Below, piece by piece: positions 59,304-64,000 of a DNA stretch of 64,000 bases. How positions within the stretch are numbered: position 1 is the stretch's first letter; each line of letters begins with the position of its first letter. The stretch is from Mycobacterium sp. MS1601. GTDB taxonomy: Bacteria; Actinomycetota; Actinomycetes; Mycobacteriales; Mycobacteriaceae. A program made the position numbers and the translations under genes. A model generated the notes under the pieces. It did not search any database, was not told where the DNA came from, and saw nothing but the letters and a program-made list of their open reading frames with translations. Location: contig NZ_CP019421.1 of NCBI RefSeq assembly GCF_001984215.1, forward strand, positions 124,001-188,000, read 5' to 3'.

Positions 59304-61743
59304 TAGTTCCTCACCTGCTCGGGTGTGGTGGACACCGCGAGGGCGCGGTCTTCGCGGGCGGGGCCGAAGATCTTTCCCCGTCCGATTCGGCCGCGGCCGT
59401 CGGCGATGAAGCACTCGCCGCGGCGGTTGGGGGCGACGGTTTCGTTGCGGCCTGTGGGCGGTGAGGTGTTCTCGCGGAGCTGCTTGATCAGGTAGGCGTC
59501 GCGTTCGATGTCGACGCCGAGCCACTCCAGGGTGTTGGCGGCGATCTGGGGGTTGCGCTGGCGAAACCCGAAGCGGTTGGGAATCAGGTTGTGTGCCGCG
59601 GTGACGTAGTCGGCCTTCGGGTCGTGGGAAGCCAAGATGATGCCGGCCGAGTGCTTCCTGCCATCACGGACGAACTCCTCGACGATCTGCTTGCCGACGG
59701 TGGTGGCAGTGAAGTGGTAGGCCTCGTCGACCACCAGTGCTCCGAACCGGCCGGGCTTGAGGAACTGCTCGCGGGCGAGCAGCCCGACCAGCTCGTAGAG
59801 CGTGTGGCCGAGTCGCTTGCGCCATGGCAGGTTCGCGTAGGCGTGGCCCAAGGTCAGTTCGTCGACGGTCGGCAGGGCCAGGGTGTGGGTGCGGACCACG
59901 GTGGCGGTGGCGGTCACCGGCATGGGGGGCAGGGACCGGTCGAACAGCACGGGGGCTTCCACTGCGTCCATGGCGCGCACAAGGGCGTGTTGTTCGTCGG
60001 CGTCGCGGCCGCGGCCGCGCTCGGCGTTGTGGGCGAGGTAGTCGCGGACATCGGCCAGCGAGCGCAGATTGTTCTTCCCGCGGTTCTCGGGTTGGAGCGC
60101 TTCGGCCAGCAGGACACCGGCCGCGGAGACCACCGGGATGTTGAGCAGCGGAAGGATCGTGTCGAGGGTGATGCTGCGGGCCCGGTGCGGGTCGGTGAAG
60201 ATCCGCAACGGGTCCAGGGTGAACTCCGGGACGTCGAGGCTGATCAGAACCGAGCCGGGAATGGACTCCAGGAGCGCGACGTACTCCCCTCCCTGCGATC
60301 GGTCGATGACGAGGAACTGCCCCAGCAGGTCGGCGATGATGCTGATGAGGGTCTTGGTGAAGTAGCTCTTCCCGGATCCCAGCTCGCCGGCGATCGCGAT
60401 GGCGGGGCTGATGTCGGAGAGCACCTTGTTGAGGAAGTTGAAGTGCAGCGGCTCGAAGAGCCCGGAGAGCAGATTGACGCCGATGACCGGGCCGGTGTCG
60501 TCGAGCAGGCGGGCGGTGGTGAAGGGGACGAAGCCAGCCCAATCGGGTGTGGAGATGACGTGCTGATAGTCGGTGTAGACGGTGTCGGCCGGGGCGCCCG
60601 GGTTGAACATCATCCACATCCGGCGCTGCCCGCCGCGCGGAGCGTCGAGGCGGATGCCGAGGCGCCGGAACTTGGCTTTGAGGGTCCCGACGCTGCGCGT
60701 GAGGTCGGCCTCGGTGGGTGCACCGACGGCGAGCACCGTGGTGAACTCGACCTCTTCGGCGTTCTCGTCGGCGGCAAGGCTTTCGTTGTAGGCGGCCAGG
60801 GTGTCGACCTTGCGTCGCAGCTCCTGGGTGTGGAAGCCGACGTCGGTGTCGCGTTCTCCGAGCTGGATACCGAGCTTGGCGAGGACCTTCTCGTTGAGCT
60901 GCATGGCGGACTCGCGGTCGCGGCGGCGTACCCGCATCGCCCAGTCGACGCTGACATCGGGGATCCCGTCGAGCACCGACAGGAACTCCGAGTGACCGGG
61001 AAAGGCCATCGCCGGGGGAAGGACAGCGGGGTCAGCATCGCTTGGTAGCTGTTGATGACGTGTCCGTCATCGAGCCGGACCATCGCTTTGAGCATGGGGT
61101 CGAAGCTGCGCCGAAAGGACTTCTCGGTGCGCGCGCCTTCGTCCAGGACGCCCGGGTGGAAGTTGGTGGCGACCGGGGTGGTGCTCGGCGAGGCGTTGGC
61201 AGGGTTGTGCGGGGCGTGTTCCAGTGCCGAGCCGCGCATCAGGTTGTGGTTCCAGATGAAGGGCAACAGGCCCTCGGGGACGGGCTCGAGTTTGAAGTTG
61301 GATTCGGGGTCGACAACGGCGAGAAGTGCTTCGGCGGCTGCGAGCTGTGTGGCGACTTCGCGGGGGGACGGTTCCCCCTTGAGCGGGCTCTTGTTGATGG
61401 GGAACGTGATCGTGTAGACCCGCGTCAGCGGGGCGATCTCGGCGATGCGCCGGTACCCGGCCAAGGTCTCTTTGATGTAGTCCGGGGTGCGCTGGAGATC
61501 GACGTTGTCCAGTGAGCGGTTCATGACGTCGACCAGATCGAGCGGTGCCTGCAGGCTGAGCAGCACTGTGTTCTCGGGGCAGTTCACGACGAGTGATTCG
61601 TGTGCGTCGGCGACGCCGGCCTTGTCCTCTGGCTGGCGCAGGCCATAGTCGAGCGCCTCGACGAAGTAGGTGGCGTAGACACCGCCATGGTGGGTCCACT
61701 GGAGGTGGTGACGTCGGGCTGCGGTCGGCTGTTTCAGTTTCAC
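59303..61743 (-). pseudogene. VirB4-like T4SS ATPase gene with one-base frameshift
   Basis: Two overlapping frames join into one protein of about 813 residues if one C is added to the run of five at 61014-61018: YQAMLTPLSFP then PAMAFPGHSEFLSVLDG. N-terminal part KLKQPTAARRHHLQWTHHGG; ATPase domain with Walker A AIAGELGSGKSYFTKTLI, Walker B RFGALVVDEAYHF and later GIILASHDPKADYV, as in VirB4/TraE-type ATPases that power T4SS. If the frameshift is real, conjugation should fail; all other transfer genes look intact, so sequencing error is likely. Confidence 0.85.
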
Positions 61744-61782
61744 GGGTGCGCTCTCGGCTGTGTGCGTTGTCGGCGGGGCGAT

Positions 61783-62184
61783 TCAGCTGGCGTTGACGGC
61801 GGTGTCGTCGATGACGAAGGCGTGCGGGTTGGACTCTGCTTGGCGGCCCAGCTCCTCGCGGGCGAGGACGGTCGGCTTGCGGTCGACGACCAGGCTCGCA
61901 AGTCGTGCCGTCTTCCCGAGGACGGGAATGCCGTCGTACTTGATCAAGCTCAGGGCCGCGGTGACGGCGCAGGCCAGGAAGACGCCGACGCCGAACGTGG
62001 CGATCGCGTTGAACGGCAGGAGCCGGATGGCGAAGATCGTGACGATCAGAATGGCGGTGAAGCCGACGATCTGTTCGATCGGGCGTGCGCCGCCGGGAAT
62101 CCTGCGGCCGCCGGGAAGCCGGCCGACGTAGGTGCGGAAGCGCCTGCCACCGGTGGCGACCCGAACCCAACGGATCCCATTCAT
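61783..62184 (-). CDS. PrgI/VirB3-like small membrane protein
   Basis: 133 residues. Basic front (IRWVRVATGGRRFRTYVGR), two adjacent membrane helices (IVGFTAILIVTIFAIRLLP, TFGVGVFLACAVTAALSLI) and a soluble tail. Position directly before VirB4 and the double helix fit PrgI/VirB3-type subunits that dock VirB4. ATG overlaps the stop of 62181-62498. Confidence 0.75.
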   Translation of the reverse strand: MNGIRWVRVATGGRRFRTYVGRLPGGRRIPGGARPIEQIVGFTAILIVTIFAIRLLPFNAIATFGVGVFLACAVTAALSLIKYDGIPVLGKTARLASLVVDRKPTVLAREELGRQAESNPHAFVIDDTAVNAS

Positions 62185-62498
62185 GCGGCCGCCTGGGCGC
62201 TGTTGTCGACGGCGATCGGAGACGGCACCACGTTGAAGGCCGGCATGGAGTACCCGCCGCCGCCGCCGATCTGTTCACCGGTGCTGCTGCCCGCGTCGAT
62301 CAACGACGGGATCAGCGAGTAGACGCCGGCCGCGCCAGCGATCACCGCGGCGCCGATGGCGATCTTCACGGGCTGGCGCCCGCCCTCGCCGAACAGGTTC
62401 TTGAAGAAGTAGAAGAGGCCCCAAAGCATCAGCAGCGTCCCAGAGATGCCCGTGGCGACGACTTGGATGTTCTGGAGGAGGACCTGGATGTCGGTCAT
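62181..62498 (-). CDS. VirB2-like small membrane protein
   Basis: 105 residues. Two membrane helices (ISGTLLMLWGLFYFFKNLF, VKIAIGAAVIAGAAGVYSLI) separated by a short charged loop, and a Gly/Ala-rich C-terminus. The layout is that of VirB2/TrbC-like channel or pilus subunits in Gram-positive T4SS. Identification rests on topology and position only. Confidence 0.65.
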   Translation of the reverse strand: MTDIQVLLQNIQVVATGISGTLLMLWGLFYFFKNLFGEGGRQPVKIAIGAAVIAGAAGVYSLIPSLIDAGSSTGEQIGGGGGYSMPAFNVVPSPIAVDNSAQAAA

Positions 62499-62531
62499 GG
62501 GAGTGTTCCTTTCGGTTTCAGGTGGTGGGGG

Positions 62532-63500
62532 TTAGCCGCGCGTCGGCGGTGGCGGCGGAGTCGTGGACGTGGCCGTGGTGGCGTTGTCTTCGCGTGGGGT
62601 GTCGGGTCGGGTCTGCAGCAGTGGAACCGCGGCGATGGAGATGACTTGCCATTGCCCTTCGACCGACCGCACTGTCAGCGGGTAGGCCAGCTGGGTCAGC
62701 GTGTAGTTCTTGGTTCGGGCCGCGACGGTGATGTAGACCTCCGCGGTGTCTGCACCCGCTCCATCTCCCCCGACGTTCGCCGCGATGGTGAGGGTGTCGA
62801 CCTTGGCGTAGGGCGCCGGTTGGATCGGCTTCTCAGTGGAATCGGCGGTGACGTAGCGCGGGAAGTCGGCGCCGCCGGTGAGGTAGGAGCGGACGAAACC
62901 GGTGACGGTCGTCCCCAACGGTGAGTCGAGGGCAACGGTGTGGCGGTAGCCCAACCGGAAGTCGACGCCGACGCCCGGGCCGGCCACCTGCATGGGCAGG
63001 GCAGTCGCGCGCGGAGCGCTGTCGAGCACTGTGATGGGCACTCGGTAGAAGGTGCGTTGAGGTGAAGCTGTGGTGTCTCCGTTGACGACTCCGGAGACCG
63101 TCACCGTCCACACCGCCACGCCGTCATCGGTGGTGGCGATCTGCTTGGCGAAGGCGACTTCGGTGTCGGTGAACTGTCCGGCGATGGGCGGCAGCTTGAC
63201 GTCTTTGAGGGTGACGTAGCGCGCCAACTTGTCTTCGTCGCCGCTCTTGGCGGTGAGGTAGGTCGTGACGTAGTCGCGGGCGAATCCGGTCACCAATGTG
63301 GAGGACGGGATGGAGGAATTTCCCGGCGTGGGGTCGGCCTGGTTGGACTCTGGCCACAGATTCGCGAGCATCGAGAGGATGGCGAATACGCCGCCGATGA
63401 TGCCCAGGACGGTGATCGCGCGCTGTGCGAGTTTCTGCCGATCGACGGGCTTGACCAGCTCGTCGAATTGTTTCCTTTTGGCGGGAATTTTACCTGTCAC
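62532..63500 (-). CDS. TcpC/VirB8-like T4SS protein
   Basis: 322 residues. Short cytoplasmic start, one membrane helix near 35-55 (AITVLGIIGGVFAILSMLAN), then two VirB8/NTF2-like domains: VTGFARDYVTTYLTAKSGDE and VTGFVRSYLTGGADFPRYVT head the repeats, as in TcpC. GTG start with GGGAG 11 bases upstream; an operator box overlies the start codon. Central assembly factor of the mating channel. Confidence 0.88.
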   Translation of the reverse strand: MTGKIPAKRKQFDELVKPVDRQKLAQRAITVLGIIGGVFAILSMLANLWPESNQADPTPGNSSIPSSTLVTGFARDYVTTYLTAKSGDEDKLARYVTLKDVKLPPIAGQFTDTEVAFAKQIATTDDGVAVWTVTVSGVVNGDTTASPQRTFYRVPITVLDSAPRATALPMQVAGPGVGVDFRLGYRHTVALDSPLGTTVTGFVRSYLTGGADFPRYVTADSTEKPIQPAPYAKVDTLTIAANVGGDGAGADTAEVYITVAARTKNYTLTQLAYPLTVRSVEGQWQVISIAAVPLLQTRPDTPREDNATTATSTTPPPPPTRG

Positions 63501-63506
63501 GGTAAA
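63489..63506. promoter_or_regulatory. TTTACC-N6-GGTAAA operator, site C
   Basis: TTTACC-TGTCAC-GGTAAA is a perfect match to site B. It covers the start codon of the TcpC-like gene, so binding could block translation start or internal promotion. Confidence 0.75.
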
Positions 63507-63740
63507 TCAGTCTCCCACAATCCCGGCGCCATTCTCGGCGAGCGCACGCGTCAATGCGGCGTCCGCTTCGGAGCTGTCATCGACGATCAGTTTGAGTAGC
63601 GCGGCGCGGGCGCCGGCGTTGAAAGGGTCGTCGTGCAGCTCGTCGCAGGCGATCTTCACCTCGCGCGAGTAGGTGCGCACGGCGGCGATGGCCGGGGTGA
63701 TGTCGAGGTCTCGCGAGCGGGCTGTTGCGGATGTCGCCAT
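63507..63740 (-). CDS. Small ACDELHDDP-family protein, paralogue C
   Basis: 77 residues with one copy of the motif (REVKIACDELHDDPFNAGAR) and a Leu-rich helix, so only the second half of the other two members is present. AGAAGGACC precedes the ATG. It is the first gene of the transfer cluster, directly before the TcpC-like gene, and may regulate or chaperone it. Confidence 0.7.
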   Translation of the reverse strand: MATSATARSRDLDITPAIAAVRTYSREVKIACDELHDDPFNAGARAALLKLIVDDSSEADAALTRALAENGAGIVGD

Positions 63741-63795
63741 AGTGGTGGTCCTTCTGGGGAAAGGGAGCGGCCTGGTGTGCCGCCTCTATCCGTGA

Positions 63796-63824
63796 AGTAC
63801 CGGCCAAGGGCCCGGTTTCCGTCG
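63796..63824 (-). promoter_or_regulatory. GACGGAAA-N13-GGTACT element, copy 4
   Basis: Minus strand CGACGGAAAC, 13 bases, GGTACT, 56 bp before the first gene of the transfer cluster. Confidence 0.7.
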
Positions 63825-63888
63825 CGCCGGCGAGAAGTTCGTAGCGATTCAGCTAACCGCTATCGCCGATAGCGCGTCCCTAGTTACT

Positions 63889-63909
63889 CGTTCGTTAGGC
63901 TAACGAACG
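63889..63909. promoter_or_regulatory. 21-bp perfect palindrome near right edge
   Basis: CGTTCGTTAG-G-CTAACGAACG. Lies between the leftward transfer cluster and whatever lies to the right; likely operator. Confidence 0.7.
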
Positions 63910-63928
63910 TTAATCAGATTTGCTACTA

Positions 63929-63984
63929 CCCCCTTGACAGGGGGCTTACGCTGGCTGTGCAGCGGAGCGATAAGGCCAGCGTAA
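63929..63984 (+). promoter_or_regulatory. Promoter-like region with nested dyads at right edge
   Basis: A consensus -35 TTGACA (63934) is framed by CCCCC and GGGGG. TTACGCTGGC (63946-63955) pairs with GCCAGCGTAA (63975-63984). Suggests a regulated rightward promoter for a gene outside the window; the -10 is unclear. Confidence 0.55.
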
Positions 63985-64000
63985 ATCACCGAGGGAACCG

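Noticed and set aside
1..64000. Replication initiator, partition ATPase, relaxase or phage structural genes
   Set aside because: No motif for any of these was found on either strand; they may lie outside the window.

Overview
The window is high-GC actinobacterial DNA and most likely part of a large conjugative plasmid of Mycobacterium or a close mycolic-acid-forming relative. The reasons are an EspR-type regulator, EspC/WXG-like ESX-type helical proteins, YbaB-like and BTAD proteins, exported proteins with Pro/Ala/Thr-rich tails, many small families shared with mycobacterial plasmids and phages, and a complete-looking actinobacterial type IV secretion (T4SS) module. I saw no phage structural genes, no rRNA or tRNA, and no replication initiator or relaxase.

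Left end (1-9.0 kb): a CoiA-like protein cut by the window edge, a DUF2637 membrane protein, and a Gly-rich helical protein. Next comes a minimal type V CRISPR locus: a 505-residue TnpB-sized Cas12 effector (best match Cas12n, type V-U4), four 28-bp repeats at exact 61-bp spacing, and a recognisable anti-repeat inside the 3' end of the effector gene. One spacer matches, with two silent differences and one difference at its PAM-distal end, the DNA cytosine methyltransferase gene 3 kb away, next to an AAC (5'-AAN) PAM. A Phd/Doc-type toxin-antitoxin pair with a long palindromic operator and a ParB-fold protein follow.

Accessory region (9-42 kb): two exported proteins (one a cellulase-like glycosidase) behind the same TTTACC-N6-GGTAAA operator; Fic, VapBC and AbiE toxin-antitoxin modules; an EspR homologue; two single-domain FtsK/EccC-like proteins; an R-S-E ADP-ribosyltransferase, an ADP-ribosylglycohydrolase and a sirtuin; an ATP-dependent DNA ligase; an ArdC-like antirestriction protein; and many small hypothetical genes, often coupled by ATGA overlaps. 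Three otherwise unrelated proteins (ADP-ribosyltransferase, AbiEii toxin, ArdC-like) share one N-terminal module with two cysteines, which suggests a common sorting or translocation tag.

Right part (42.7-63.7 kb): one long leftward gene cluster read from 63.7 kb to 42.7 kb. It runs from TcpC/VirB8-like, small membrane subunits, VirB4-like ATPase, VirB6-like channel, NlpC/P60-like and lytic transglycosylase-like proteins, and an FtsK/TcpA-type coupling ATPase into peptidoglycan hydrolase, ESX-substrate-like, YbaB-like and BTAD proteins and a secreted serine protease. Two genes in it (VirB4-like, WXG/EspC-like) carry one-base losses in C runs, either sequencing errors or real mutations that would disable transfer.

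Across the window lie about 20 copies of a short repeat (core GGGGACGTGYCAT, then GCTGGT), both between genes and inside disordered parts of proteins, and four copies of a promoter-like pair (GACGGAAA and GGTACT exactly 13 bp apart). These point to plasmid-wide DNA-binding or regulatory systems that I cannot match to anything described.
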